Below, one piece after another: positions 36,801-58,328 of a stretch of DNA of 64,000 bases (position 1 is its first letter; the number at the start of each line of letters is the position of its first letter). The notes under the pieces are model-generated. The model saw only the letters and a list, made by a program, of their open reading frames with translations. It was not told the origin of the DNA and made no database searches. Origin of the DNA: Archilochus colubris (Eukaryota > Chordata > Aves > Apodiformes > Trochilidae); NCBI GenBank assembly GCA_023079485.1, contig CM041097.1, positions 13,983,561 to 14,047,560 of the forward strand. The letters are read 5' to 3'. The translations under genes were made by a program, and so were the position numbers.

Positions 36801-39800
36801 TTTAGCCTACAAGCAGAAGCATTGCTGTAAAATGGCTGGAGAGACTGCCAAAAAAGCACTGGTAGTTCTTTTCCTGATTTGTATGTACAGAAGATAGCTG
36901 GGGAAAAAGGTGGTTTGTGCTCAAGTCTTTAATTTTTCACAACAGTCCCTTTCCAGGACTATCTAAATATCAAGCCAACTTTTTTTTTACAAAATCCTCT
37001 GTACTTGGATGGGTTTTTTGCCAGTTGTCCCTCACAGGGTGGAATGCAAACACTGACAAATGTGAGTGCTCAGCTGCAGTATCTGACTTTGTGAACATTA
37101 ATAACAAAGCTGGAAAGAGTGGATTGTTCACAAAGTGAGTAGCATAGTAATTCATGGTGCACACATGCTTCTTAAAATCCATTTTTCTGAATTCATGACA
37201 GCACACCTTTCCTTGGAGCCCCTTCAGGCAGGAGACACTCTCAGGATACCCAGGAAGAGCAGCTGGTCTGGGCAGATTCACAAGGCAAAAATCTGGGCTT
37301 TGCAGAACCCACTGACAAAGTTCATTTTGACTTTAGTGGAGCCAAGATTTTACTGTCACCTTATCACTAAATCTCTTGGCTTTCAGCATTACTGCATATT
37401 TTCCTGAGCAATTTTAGGCATATCTATTTCAGTCTTCTGACAAAGATATTTATGATGAAGAGTAATTATTCTGTGGTAGTAGTGTCTTGGGACCTGAGGT
37501 GTGGACCCATGTGTATCATCAGTAGCAATGTGTGGATGCATAATAAAGAGACAGGCTTGCTCTTGATTTATGGATGGTGCTCTTTACCTCCTCCTCAGAC
37601 ATTTATGTGCAGGAGTTCAAACTGAGGAGTAAACACAAAGATGTGGATCTGATCATCTGGTCCAGGCTGTGAATCATCTGCAGCCAGTCAGAGTCTGGTA
37701 AGAATTAATGTGTATTCAGCTTTATCACTTTCCTTGGATGTCCTCTGGTGCCCCTTCTTAGAGACAGGATACAGTATGAATATTCCTACACTCCCAGTAA
37801 TTTAGGTTTTACTGCCTTTGTTACATTGGGAGGATCAGTCTGGAACATCAATAGTGTTGTGGCAAACATCTGAATCCTACACCTTGAGTGCAAATGGATG
37901 GTATTTCCTAAAGCGCTTTTCTGTTGTGAGCCTTATTTTTCCTGAGCTACAAATGAGACTTTTTGTAGAACATTTTGACAGTGCAAAGAGAATTATGCAA
38001 TTCCAATGTAATGTTTCTGCTGAGATGAATCTGTTTTTTGGATATGTATTTTGGCCTAGAAAGCAGTTAGTAATCAAAATGCCTTTTAGAAATTTTACTC
38101 TAAGTAAACAAATAATTTTCCAAGCCACATTTACTGTAAATCTCAGTCTTGTGGCTGTGAGATCTTTCATTGTCTCTCTTCCTCCTCATGCCCCCATATC
38201 ATGCTGAGTCATTTTCTAAAACTAATAAATTGCTTTTCTATGAGCAAGTGAAAGAAATCTAGACACAAACTACACCAGGAAGATGATGAGAAGAAAGGCC
38301 CATGTTATCATAACTTCTCATTCTTCCAAGGGTTGGATTTATTCATAGTCTTGTCAAGCATAAGCAATGAGACCAAACAATCACCTTCCATAAATTATAG
38401 GGGAAAAGAAATCCTCTTTTTTTTCTCTCAGAATTTAAGTAGCTTTTCAAATACAGAGTTTGATAAAGAATAATTCCTTATACAGGGTTACTTACCAGGC
38501 TGAGACAGGACCACTTAGGTTCTGTGGTAAAAGTAGCTTGGAAGAACAAGACAGGGAGTGCAAAACCAGGTGAAAAGCACATCCTTGGATGGATCTTTCC
38601 TTTCTGCCCTAAACACTAGCCATCAATGCTCTCTTACCTAAGAGGAGCAAATAGGAAATTTTTCAGTAGTTGCTGGTTCCAGTACATGGTGAGAACTGAT
38701 ACTGCCACTCAGCCTGAGGTCACAGACTCAGCTATGCAGAATCTCACTGAGGAATAGGGCTGCTTCATTTGTGGTCCTAAATCCTAAATCTTGTTGCACA
38801 TTGTAGTGGTGGCTGTTGGCCTTTAAGGTTTGCTTCCCTTGGTTTGTGTGTTATGGAGAGCACAAGTAAGGATGAAGACCAGTACGTTGTTTTTATCACA
38901 CCCAAAGACACGAGTGTGAGATGGTGTGGAATGACAAAGTGGATCACCAGCTGCTGGTCAGCATAGGTAGTGAGTGTTGGAGTGGGGATCTTACAGCCTT
39001 ACTTCTTTTCTCTGAGTAGCTATCTATTCTCACAAAACTTTTAGAACTGCAGCATCTTTGGGACAAGAAACCTTGGTGCTGAATGTAACTGCAGCAGGTC
39101 AACTTCAAAAGTTATTGAAAAAAAGAGACATAAAAGATACGTGCATGATGTGTGCATGGCTGTACAGCTTTTGCCATGTCCATTTTCAGAAACTGAAGCT
39201 GTAGCCACCAACTAACATACCTCTGTGTCAGGCTTTAATGAAGAAAATAAACTATACTGCCTAATTAATGTAATGTTCTCATTTCTTGTAATGTATTTCT
39301 TTTCTCCTGTTCCTTTTCTGCACTTGCTGCTTCATCATTCCAAAGAAAATCTCCTTTTGCTACATTACTGCCAAGCCAAAACATAAATGACAGAAAACCA
39401 AGTGTGGAGCTTTTCATGTCAATGGCAGTGCTGACATTTTTACCCAGTTATTTTAAAGCCTGGACTCTACAGTGCTGTCCATAACTCTGATCACAAATAG
39501 AGCCCTACTCAGTAAAGTCAAAGACAGTCGATTGGGCAAGAAAACCTGAGATTGTTGTTAGAAATTGCTGTTATTATAATATTTTAAACTGACAGCATTT
39601 GAAAATCAACTTGAAAGCTAAAATTGAAATTCACCTGCCTCCTTGTGCCTCAGGCTATGAAATAGGTTCAGACAGCCATCTACAAATAACTTCATGTAGG
39701 ACTTTGTAATATAAAGCTCGTAGTGAGATCACAGCAGATAGAAGTTTACATTAGGAAGCCTACACACACAGAAAGATCTTCACAGCACAGAGATATTTTG

Positions 39801-40339
39801 TTTAAAACATTCTCCTTCCAATGTGGGAATGGTGTAGCAATACTCCATACACCTACACTGGTGTCAAGCTGGCTTGGCAGGCAAAGCCAAGCAGACTGCA
39901 CAAGTTCTACATTAGATGGTTAATTGTTGATTTTCCCTCTGTAATGCTGTTCACAGTCAGAGGCATAAAGCAGCAGGTGACTTGGAGTTTTGATTTCCAA
40001 TTTTTTCTCTCTAAGCCAACCAGCAGCTGGTTACAGTACTGATGCCTGTGACGTGATTCTGGAATTCCAGCAGCACCCAGGAGAATGTGGAGGCTGTGAA
40101 AGACTTCCTACTGGAAGGTTCTGCCCTCTGAAGAGCCAGCAGAGAGCCGTGTCCCAGTCTCCCAGACACACTGAGCAAGGTCTCTGTTAAAATTAATTCT
40201 TGGTCTCCTTCCCCCTACTCTTTCTGGGAGGATGTTCTTGGAGCTCATTTGTTTGATGCTTAAGCAATTTCCTCAAATTTCTCTTTTCAAGAGATTTATT
40301 CATTACATCCATTCCTTCTGCTGCTAGTTCTTTTTTATT

Positions 40340-40620
40340 AAAGAACTTGTTTTTCTCTGATGTTAACAGTACTTACATATTTGTAGAAAACAATCAGATT
40401 CCTGCTTCTTTTCAATTCTTGCTTTTCTTTTGATAAATAAGCCAAGTCTTTTAATCTCTTCTCACAATCCAGTCTTGCTCCACTATCTTGATCATCCCAA
40501 AAGCTTTTTAAATACCTCAATTTTTGTTGAACTCAGGTGACCAGAAACACACTAGAACCATCACAGCTGGTCAAATAAGTAGAAGGATCCATAAAGGGTT
40601 TGCAAGGAGTTTGGGCTACA
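40340..40620 (-). mobile_element. Second old CR1-family LINE relic (antisense)
   Basis: The stretch gttaacagtacttacatatt followed by tgtagaaaacaatcag, then ccaagtcttttaatctcttc and caggtgaccagaaacacact, resembles in order the antisense of an ancient amniote CR1/L3-type 3' region as I remember it. It is strongly diverged and short. The strand and family are assigned by memory of the consensus, not by alignment. Confidence 0.55.
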
Positions 40621-43600
40621 ATTCTCTCAAAATGAAAGAGGGGTGAGGTAGTTCATGTTTTCCTCTATTTTCTGGTTATGAGTAAACCTGAGAAGGGGTT
40701 TAAATGGGAGGATAGAGTAAGTGCTGTAGTTTGGGATTAGTGCAGATGGTTTGTGTCCCTTGGAAGTATTAATTAATTAAATTTTTATACTACTTAAATA
40801 ACCCTTGCCTCTCTCTGCTCCCATTCATCCACAAAGCAAATATGATGCATTGCTATTTATTCTTTATACAGTGTTATAAAGCAAAGTCAATTCATTTTAT
40901 GACATGGGGCTTGAGATATTTGGATTCTGTTTGCTTTTCTTAGATTTATGTGACCATGCTGCTTGCTCCTCTGCTGTTAGCATGGTTATTAATGTTCTAA
41001 GGTTTTGTTACATGCTGTTTACATTCGTTCATTCGAACTTTAAAACGTCCTGCAGACCATTATTTATCAAAACAGTATTTTGTGGTTTTCGAAAAATTGA
41101 ATACTTCTCCTTAAAAATAAAACAACACAAACCACCAGATTTCATAGATGCAAAATAGAGGGAAAAGATTACTGAAAAAAAGGATATTTGCATATCTTTC
41201 AAAATCTTCCATAAAAGCTACTTTGGAGAGCCTTTATTCCTAAGATGCCCTTTTTTTATTTTTTTTTTTTTAAAGCAGTGCTTAAGGGCACAACTTAAAA
41301 TTATTTAAATTGCAGTTCTGAGCACTCAGATACTCTGAAAATCACACCCTACATGGGTAAGGTCAGTCATTTCCCCTGAATGAACACTTAAGAAAACATT
41401 GGCTTTAAGTGAGTCAGTTCAGACAAGGAATCCACCCTGACAGAGGCAAGAAGAGAACTTGGGTTTTCTGACTGACTGATCAAATGACTCGACTGTGCTA
41501 TCACCAAGGAAAGAGAGTTTAAAGAATGACTCTGAAAGATTATTTTCCCTGAATTGCTGAGTACATAAAATGTGTTGAAAGAAAGGGTAAAACTTCCTGA
41601 AAGGGTTTAGAAATGGTTATATGTATAATCTGTTGTGGTAGGATTTTTCAAGCCCAGTGTTCAGTGAAGCTAGACTGACAAATTTATTATAGTTATAAGG
41701 CTGAGAAACCTATTAGAAGAAATATAATAGAAGGTACATTTTTGTGAAGCTTTAATACGAACTGAAGCTATTCAACAAAAGACTAAATTTTGTAAGGGGG
41801 GAAAAGTCATTTATTAAATCTTTCTAAAAAGATTGACTGACCTTTCTTTAAAAAGAGTGGGGTTTTTCTAGAAAAATGAAAAACTCAACCTTCATAACAA
41901 CGACCTAGTAAAAGGGTTTATTAGAAACTGTCTTCCTGTGCAAGTTCAGTTATTTTTATTGTCAATAATCGTTGGTTTTATGCAATAAGAGAAGCATTGT
42001 TGCCTCTCTAATTTCTCTCAGGGATTGAAGAAGCTCACAATAAAAGCATTCAAAGTCTAAACTGAAATAAAAAATAGAACACTCCTGCTCAGGTTTGTAC
42101 AGCAAAAACCAGAGACTATGGGCTAAAAGTTCAGTTTATAATGAAACTGTGCCAGAACTGTGAAGGTGGTGTTATTTCTTCTACCTCTGCTTACAGTAAA
42201 AGTCAAGCTATTAATATCAGGCATCTTGACAGTCACATAAATGCATATATTAAAATTTTAAGTACGTTTTGCTTCTGGAGCTGTATCATCATCATTATGA
42301 ATCAAGAAAATTTTACTGTAAAACCAGATGGCAATAACATTACTTACACTGGATAAAAGTCACACAGCCAGTGTAAATGGACTGAAGATGGTGTCTACCA
42401 TCATCTCTGAGCAAGAGCAGACACTAAGTTAAATAGTCTAGTCTGTTTCGAGGGGTATGGGGAAGCAGCTGGAAGACTGTTTAAATCACCACTGGATGGA
42501 TGCACTGACTTGCTCCTCAGTAAATCTGCTCCTATTTCAAACAGGAATCCAGCCAAAGCTGATAGGCCTCCTGTCCAAGTGGCAAGGTCAGTCTTGATGG
42601 AGTCCAGTGAACTTTTAATTCTGTCCCCGTGGTTCACAGGCATCTTGTTGTTTTCTGGAGGAGCAGCTTCTCTCTCAGTGCCCAAGGAAAGAAAGGTGTA
42701 GTTGATACAGGTAAGTGAAGTGCTGCTTGTGAGATCAGAGCTGAGCACACCCATCTGACACTGGGCAAAAATGAACTTAGAACAGTGGCTCTCCAAGTGT
42801 TTGGTTTTATTTCATTTCCTGTCTTCAGTTTAGGGAAAACAGAAAAAGGAAGTTGTTTGAAATAAAGCTGTAATTTAATATCCTTACACAATGAGACTCA
42901 ATTAGACTTACACTAATTACTGTAAATGCTTTTTATAATTACTTGTAAAACATTCCACTACCTGTACTTCTGTTCAAGTCAGCCAAGGCCTGTGGATTTT
43001 TATCTATTTGTTTTCAAGAGAAGGCTTCTTGTTATTACTCAAGGGCTGAACTACTTTATTGAAATCTCCAAAAAGAAGTTCTATGCCATCAAAACTACTG
43101 ACAGAAAACACCTGTTAGGGCTTGACCATACTGAATGGGTCTATCAGGAAACTGCTGTTTGTATTTCACAGCTGTATCTACTACCTGGAAAACCTACTTC
43201 AGAACCTAAAAGGATCTTTCTTAAAAAAAAAAAACAAACAAAAAACAAAAAACAGAAGTTGAATACTGAATTTCTTAATTTAGCTCTATTTATCAAGTTT
43301 TTATCTCTGCTTGAAGCATAAAGACCTTCTCTTCCTTACACCATTCTATCACAGTCATTATTTTTTGCTTTGATACTGGACAGAATTTGGCCTGGCCCAA
43401 TCCCCTGTTTTGTGGATTCTTTCACAGGAACACAAACCAGCTGGAACTCCACCACCTCTGTGCCCTCAGGTTCATCTTTTTCCCACAGGTCTTTCACCTC
43501 TTGTTCTGAACTTGGCCCAACTGTCTCTAATTTGGCCAATTAGTTTTGCACCAGCTGATGGGTTTTTCAGCCCCCCTCATCAGCTCAGGTCAATTCTGTT

Positions 43601-46600
43601 GATTGGGTTGTGGTTCACCTGAAACAGGTCTCCTGCTGGCTGGGGGCAAGTCCAACAAGCAGACACAGATTTTTCCCATTGGTTTTTCCAAGCACATCAG
43701 GGATTTTCTTGCACCAAAGCAAATTCCACCCATTTCACTCTTTCCAACACCAAACACACATCTTCAAATAATGAAATGCAAATGCAGGTACATGTTGTTG
43801 GGGCATCCTGCCATTTATCAGCTTCAGTCTTACAACCACAGAGAAGACAGCTGTTTGTAATCCTGAGCATGGAGCTGCATGGGATGTGCCAGCAGTAATG
43901 TTGAGACCAGCTCCCAAACATGGGAAACAGGAACCAGAGGTCTGGTTTTCCATTTTCTAGGTTTGATGCTTTATTAGCTCGCTCCTGCACTGGGAGGGCA
44001 TTTCCTTGCACACCTTTGCCTTCTAGCTTGTAATTTAAATCAGCTTTGCAGGGGGCTGCTGCAGTTGATTGAAATGCTGCTGATCACTTCTGCAGCTGAT
44101 AGGAAAAACTGCCAGGACTCGGGGTGATGGCCACAAGCTGCTCTGATGGGATTTCATGGTTCTTAGAATGGCTTGTGGGCCTGGGACATTTTACCAATTT
44201 TCCCACTTAAGAAATGTTTATGAAGAGATAAACTTCAGCCCTCCAAGTGGATATTAAGCTACTACAGCACTAGAGATGTGCCTTCAAAAGGTAAGGAAAG
44301 AAGAGGAAAGCAAAGCAATTAGGAAAAAAACATGGGGGTTTTTTTGTTTTTATTTTTTTTTTAATTGAAGTGGCTTCACATTAAAAAATGCCTCTCTTAA
44401 TGTTTTCCTTTGAAAATACTCATTTTAAAATCCCAATAGATAAAAACATTTCATTTTTTAAAAACTGACATATGGCAAAAATTGGTACCAGTAAATAAAA
44501 GCACATAAAGCTAAATTGCAGCATTCTAAATGTTAGTAAAAATGACAAAATAAAATAGTAGCTATATAAACTAGGCACAGGTGTGTAGCATATTACAAGC
44601 AAAAAACATATCTTGCAATTATAAGCCAACAGTATTTATTTCACTTGTCTGTAATTACATTTTATACATGTTTGTTTAGTAATATCAATCCAAGACATCA
44701 TTTTGAGGATATAATTAACTGCATGTTCGAACAGAATGTGTTTGACTGGCTTTGTGTGTTGCAAGTTTTAGAAGTCTTTGTTAGCTGTGTTTAAGTGCCA
44801 CCTAGTGTCACAATTCAGCCATTCTGCGCGGAAAACCCTCGTCTCCTGAAAAAAAAAACCAAATTGCGGGGTTCCGAGAAACCAAGAGTTCTGATGCTCA
44901 CACTTCAGTGCTAAGATTAAATCCTTAATCACTAGTGAGGTACTCATGGAGTACATGATCTCCCACAGAATACTTCTAGTAGGCTGCGACCAAGCAACAG
45001 AGAGGTGTTAGTGTGCAGTCATCTCAGGACAGCTGGGGGGTAAACACAGGTCTCAGGGGCTCACTTGCAGTAATCTTGTTTTTCAGATTCCTGCAGCAGT
45101 GATCCAACATTATATTCACACAAAGACAGAAATATTTAATGAAGACACACATGTCTATTTAAACAATATATTTCTTTTTCTGTAAGATGCACAATGTAAC
45201 TGGAAACTGGGAGGATGATGGCAAACATAACAATTTGTTGAGCACACTCTAATGAGATGCCAGTGCATTAAGATACCCAGAGAAGGCCTTTCCTCATGTA
45301 GGTGACTGATATCTCGAAAGCCTGGTTTCTGCAATGACCCTTTCTGACTTTTTTGTGGGTACTTTGCAGGTACAAGGAACCACCTATTCAAAACAGCCTG
45401 CTTTGGGGGATTTCTGGCTGTTACTGTCAGTCTTTTTTTAAAACAAAACAATTTAACGCTTCTCTTCTTCACAAGCTGGGGACTGATCTAGGTTAGGTTG
45501 CTCTTCTAACAAAAAAAAAAGAACATTAATACTGAAAAAGTAAATGCAGAGTTTATAGCTCATTAACTATGGACTTAAAATTTCATCCAGTGTCACACAA
45601 AGCAGTCATTGAAAAGTTATGGTTTCCATCCTGCCTCTGTTTCTGCAACACTGAACAACTGATGGTGTCTGTAGCTCAGCTAAAATGCTCTTTATAGTCC
45701 CTCCACAAATGGTATATATAATGGTCTACGTAAACCAAACTTCAATTTGTCTCTGTTCTTTCTGAAATTCATTAAACACTACAAGAAAGATCACGGCCAC
45801 TAAAAAGAACTGCTGTGGCTCGAAGTAGAGAGTGCAAAACACTTAGGCTCTCTGTAAAATTTAGTGAGACTGTAACTATCAGCTTTTCACACCATTAGAA
45901 ATAAGGATAAACTCCTATTTCTCTCTATCATTTTTTTCCATTTATTGGAAAGCCTTGGTAAAATCAGGAAAAAAATGAAAAACTGTAACTACTATTTTTC
46001 CTGGCTGCAGGGGTAAGCTGACACAAGTATATTAAAAAATGTCTACTTAATTATATGTCATAAAGTGAATTAATGTGAATTTGTTGCAGAAATGTAAAAT
46101 CAGAGAATGGAAAAAATGGAAACGATAAAGAGTTGAAGAATCACAAGAAAAAACTTGTGATCAGCAGTAAGAGAGGCTTATGATAAGGCACCTTAAAACA
46201 CCAGGATCAGAGAATATTCAGAAACAAAGCAGAGAAGACAAGTTCTTTCAGATCAGCTTTTAGAAAGCACCTGCAGCTGACATGTGTGAATCTATCAGGC
46301 AACAGTGAAGAAAAGCTAACTTTCAGCTAGCTGTATTTGGCTTAGAATTGTTCGGGTTTTATTTCCTGCAAAGGACAATAAATTCACAAAAAGTGGATTA
46401 ATTTGTGGCTTCTTTTAAAGAACGTTTTGACAAATGCTTTAACATGAAGGACTTGAGTCACCCTCTAATTTTTCACCTTTTCAGGCCTGGAGGTAATTCC
46501 TCTCTCTAACATCAGGGTAAGATCACAGCACAGGGATTGCAGACTCGTGTGGGCAGTCTGCCTGGCAGTCACAATACACTTCCCATGCCAAAACTGTAAT

Positions 46601-46769
46601 TCTGTGCCTTCTGCAGGACAAGTAACAATTGGCATGGAATGTAAGCCTACATCACTAGAGAACAGGATGGCACTGGGATGAGGAGACTCTGGAATGGAGA
46701 CTCAGGCAATGCCAGCCCTCAGCAACAGCTCAGCATCACTCAGAGTGCATTCACACAACGTTTTGCTTG
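40621..46769. other. Intergenic DNA, no gene supported
   Basis: This is AT-rich DNA with poly-A/T runs (for example T-rich at 41250-41272 and 44338-44363, A-rich at 43221-43252). Segments near 40780-41160 and 44700-44960 have a mixed, non-repetitive composition that could be conserved non-coding DNA. Nothing else is recognised; the 131-codon minus-strand frame at 42401-42796 has no known domain. Confidence 0.5.
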
Positions 46770-47163
46770 AAGGTAACCTTAAGGGTCATCAAAGTCCAAA
46801 TGTTAACCTAGCACACGGCCAAGTCTGCCACTAAAACAAGTCTGTCAGCACCACATCTCCACGGTTTTTAAATCCCTCCAGGGATGGTGACTCCACCACC
46901 ACCCTGGGCAGCCTTTCAGTGCTTAACAAGCCCTTCCAGGATGAAATTTTCCTAAGCTTTCTAAATTCATAAATTCAATCTAAACCAGCCCTGGTGCAGC
47001 CTGAGGCCATCTCCCCTTGTTCTGTCGCTTGTAACTTGGGAGTAGAGACCAGCTCGCACCTCCCAAAGACCTCCTTTCACGTGGTTGTTGAGAGTGGTTG
47101 AGGTCTCCTTTTAGCCTCCTTTTTTCTAGACTAAACAACCCCAATTCCTTCAGCGTCTCCTTG
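46770..47163 (-). mobile_element. CR1 LINE 3' end (5'-truncated, antisense)
   Basis: The sequence contains the widely shared avian CR1 words in antisense: ctccagggatggtgactcca, ctgggcagcctttcagtgc, gcagcctgaggccatctccc, ttgtaacttgggagtagaga and ctaaacaaccccaattcctt. It is much better preserved than the two relics. The 3' end of the element lies to the left near 46770, without clear terminal octamer repeats. To the right it stops where the LTR begins, so the LTR may have landed inside the CR1. Confidence 0.9.
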
Positions 47164-47880
47164 TGTCCCAGTTTGGGACAGGATAAAGGTGATTTTCTGT
47201 CTTGTACTTTTGCTTTCAGCTGAGTCTCTTGTAAGTAGCTGCACTTGCTGAAATTCACAGCAAGTTTCTCAGTGTCTGCTTCTGGGACTGGTGACGCTGG
47301 ATGTTCATAGTTCCAGATGGAGACGGGTGTGCAGAGCTAAGGACACTGCTCAGTTCTGAGGAACATTTTGCCCTCCAGAAGGAGTAAAAAGGTCCCACCT
47401 GAAGCCCTCCTTTGGGGAGGAACGGACAAGAGAGGTGGCCAAAACTGACCAAACAGAGTATTCCACCCCATACATGTCATGCTCAGTATAAATTTGAGGG
47501 ATCCCCAGGGTCAAACCCCTTTTCCTTCCCTTCCCTTCTGGCTTCCCCTTTTTTTGCCTGTCCCTGTTTGCTTTGGCATCCTGGGAGGATGCCGTCCCTT
47601 CTCTGCCTGTGGTCCTGATCCGTGCCAGCCCATATCTGTGTGTTCCTGCCTCCAGCTCCCTGCTGCTGACGACTCGAGGATTCCAGCCTGGACTTTCCCA
47701 GAGCTGCCCTGCAGCCTCGGTGGTGACATGAGAGTTACTGGGAATGTGGCATTATTTTCCTCTATATTTGTATGTATTTAGTAATTTTTCCAATTCATCA
47801 TTACTGTTTTATTAAAATTGTGTAGTTTAGTTTCCAACCCGTAAGTCTCGCTCCCTTATTCTCTCTCCAGTAGAGTTCCT
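47164..47880 (+). mobile_element. Solo ERVL-like LTR next to the C3orf14 promoter
   Basis: It starts tgtcccagtttgggacagga followed by taaaggtgattttc, close to the start of avian/songbird ERVL-type LTRs as I remember them. It also carries the family's internal words (ccaaacagagtattccaccc, catgtcatgctcagtataaa), a TATA-like TATAAAT at 47487-47493, and an ATTAAA at 47811 followed by the aaccc..ttattctctctcc stretch near the 3' end. No viral coding region flanks it, so it is a solo LTR. The right boundary is uncertain (somewhere 47870-47945) and no target-site duplication could be confirmed. Confidence 0.7.
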
Positions 47881-48022
47881 CTCACACAGATCGAGGTCCC
47901 TCCCGTCCCCCTCCACCACCCTGAAGCGCCCCCTCACAGTAACGGTCACTGCGTGAGACCGCCCTCCAGCGGCGGCCCGCCCGCCCGCCAGCAATGATTG
48001 ACAGCTGCGTCCTTGAGCTCCT

Positions 48023-48027
48023 CCAAT
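48023..48027 (+). promoter_or_regulatory. CCAAT box (distal)
   Basis: The sequence ctccaatcgcag carries CCAAT about 64 nt before a second CCAAT box, in a CpG island. Such pairs commonly bind NF-Y. Confidence 0.5.
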
Positions 48028-48085
48028 CGCAGTGGCGAACGAGGATCCCGACCTCTCCTGAGCCCGCCCACCGAGGGGCCTTGAG

Positions 48086-48093
48086 GCCAATCA
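48086..48093 (+). promoter_or_regulatory. CCAAT box (proximal, GCCAATCA)
   Basis: GCCAATCA is a full NF-Y type CCAAT box, about 135 nt before the probable exon 1 donor. It would lie upstream of a transcription start near 48110-48140. Confidence 0.6.
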
Positions 48094-48109
48094 GTGTCTC
48101 CGGCCGGGC

Positions 48110-48221
48110 TCCTCCTTTCCGGCCGTCTCCATGGCAGCGGGGGCGGGAGGGGGGGAGGCTGAGGCGTCGAGGACACCATGGTGGGTGGTTGCTTCCCTTT
48201 GCGAAGCCGGCGAGGCTGAAG
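48110..48221 (+). other. C3orf14: C3orf14 exon 1, non-coding (start inferred)
   Basis: The donor ggctgaag|gtaacc at 48221/48222 lies in the CpG island and is the best splice donor upstream of the coding exons. The transcription start is not visible, so 48110 is an estimate. ATGs at 48131 and 48178 open upstream frames. The one at 48178 stops inside the exon; the one at 48131 stays open to the donor. Confidence 0.5.
48125..48138 (+). promoter_or_regulatory. Degenerate RFX X-box candidate
   Basis: GTCTCCATGGCAGC is an imperfect palindrome that resembles the X-box GTNRCC-N2-RGYAAC with two mismatches. RFX factors drive many centrosome and cilium genes, which suits C3orf14/CEP15, but the match is weak. 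Confidence 0.3.
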
Positions 48222-49786
48222 GTAACCGAGGTCCGCCTGTTTATTTATGTCCAATTCCTGACTTCTTCTCCTTTATCCTACACAATGGTACATTCCGACG
48301 GGCTGGTCGGTTTCCCCCCCTCCTTCCCTCCCTTTCCCAATGGTAGGGCTAAGGGCGGCTCCTGCCTGCCCCTTGGAGAGACCGCGCTCTGCCGGCTCCT
48401 CCCGCTCCCACTCGGGGTCTCTCGGATTTAGGGTGCAGCTGACCTGCCTGCCTTCCTCTGCCTCCTCTCGGCCCGAGCTGCCTCCACGGGCTTCCTAAAA
48501 GCCAGGGTGGGAGCCTGGAGCTGCTAGCGGTGCCGATGTCCCGCCTGGCAGCCGCCCGGTGTGAGGCGATTGCCCCGTGATGCTGCGGGCGGAGGATGCT
48601 CACGCTGGGTGCTTGTTTATTGATACTTTTGTAAGCTGCCCCCGCTTTAGTTTCCCCTCTTAGCAGTAAAGGCTTTGCCTGAACCAGCAGGTATCTCTCC
48701 TGGTCTAAGGAGCAGTGTGAAGCTCTCTGGGCAGGAGTATGGGAGTTCCCCAGCTGAGGGAGAGAGCACAGGAGGGGCCACACCCCTTATTAAACTAAGG
48801 AGAAACATTAGCAGTGGGCCAACTGCATATAAATTCTTTTCATAGTCTGCTGAAACATGGATCTCTAGAAAATTAAGTTAAAAGAGTGCTCATGTAAATA
48901 TCTTGATTCAAAATTACATGTGATGCTCATGAGAGAGGGGGGGGTCTCTCCTAATATAATCCTAGCTTGAGATCTTTTGGTTCTGTCACCCTTCAACATT
49001 GTAAACATATTTTGTTATGTTTAATGAGACAGCAGTGCAGTCACTTCCGAAGTGAAATAATATTAAGGCACATAAAACACTTCCAGCCCTGTGAAAAATG
49101 CTGTTAGATCTTTATTTGCATGCAGTGAGCAGTTTATTTCATATCTAAAAAAAATCAGATGTAAACAACTGAAGTTGTATATTCCACCATGTATTCTGTT
49201 ACAGTACTGAAAAGCTGAGCTCAGTAAGTTGCCGTTTTAATTTTTCAAGCACTCAAAAATTAAACTGATTTAGTAGTCTTAAGTTATTTAGTTTAATTAT
49301 GCCTGCACTTAAACACAGATTCCCATGAACAAGGCATTGTAAATGTGAAAGGTAGTTATAAATTATGTTTACAAGTATAACTGTGTTCAGAATAGCATGA
49401 CAGGAGCTAGAAATCACTAGTGCATACAGTAATACACATTAGGCAAGCACATAGTTTGCATGTGCAGTTGTAAGCATCTGAAACTTAGGAAAACTTAATG
49501 CAAAATCTGAAACTTGAAAATTTACCTTCTCTTATGAATTGTTAGAATGAAGAAAGATTTTCCTAAAACATAATGTGAACATGAGTCGTGTGTTTGTATT
49601 CAAAGCATAATATTACAGTGTCTTGTGGTGAATATTAAATAGATAAGCAGGTTTTGTGTAGGTAGCTGATACGTAAATATCACGCTTGCAACTTTTAACA
49701 CAGAACTGTTTAATACTGAAAAGTTGGTGTTCATGGATGTCTTTGAATTCAACCAAGTTGAATTTCACTTGGTTTCTGTTTAATAG
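48222..49786 (+). other. C3orf14: C3orf14 intron 1, 1.57 kb
   Basis: It starts inside the CpG island and becomes AT-rich after 48800. Reading frames on both strands at 48300-48780 reflect GC content. No element is recognised. Confidence 0.6.

Positions 49787-58328
<8,542 letters not shown>

Larger units (their letters stand above)
29951..40339. other. Intergenic DNA, no gene supported
   Basis: I see no exon chain, RNA gene or well-preserved transposon in this stretch. Low-complexity tracts are listed separately. Frames of 60-129 codons exist on both strands but show no domain, repeat or codon pattern that supports them. Confidence 0.6.
47930..48640. promoter_or_regulatory. CpG-island promoter of C3orf14
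   Basis: CpG dinucleotides are dense here (cggcggcccgcccgcccgcc, ccggccgggctcc, gcggggg) in contrast to the surrounding DNA. There is no TATA box, which fits a housekeeping-type promoter just upstream of the non-coding first exon of C3orf14. Edges were judged by eye. Confidence 0.8.

Noticed and set aside
42401..42796. 131-codon minus-strand frame in intergenic DNA
   Set aside because: No domain, no splice partners and no CpG promoter; consistent with chance.
47827..48783. Several frames of 70-145 codons on both strands in the C3orf14 CpG island
   Set aside because: They follow from few stop codons in GC-rich promoter DNA and match no protein.
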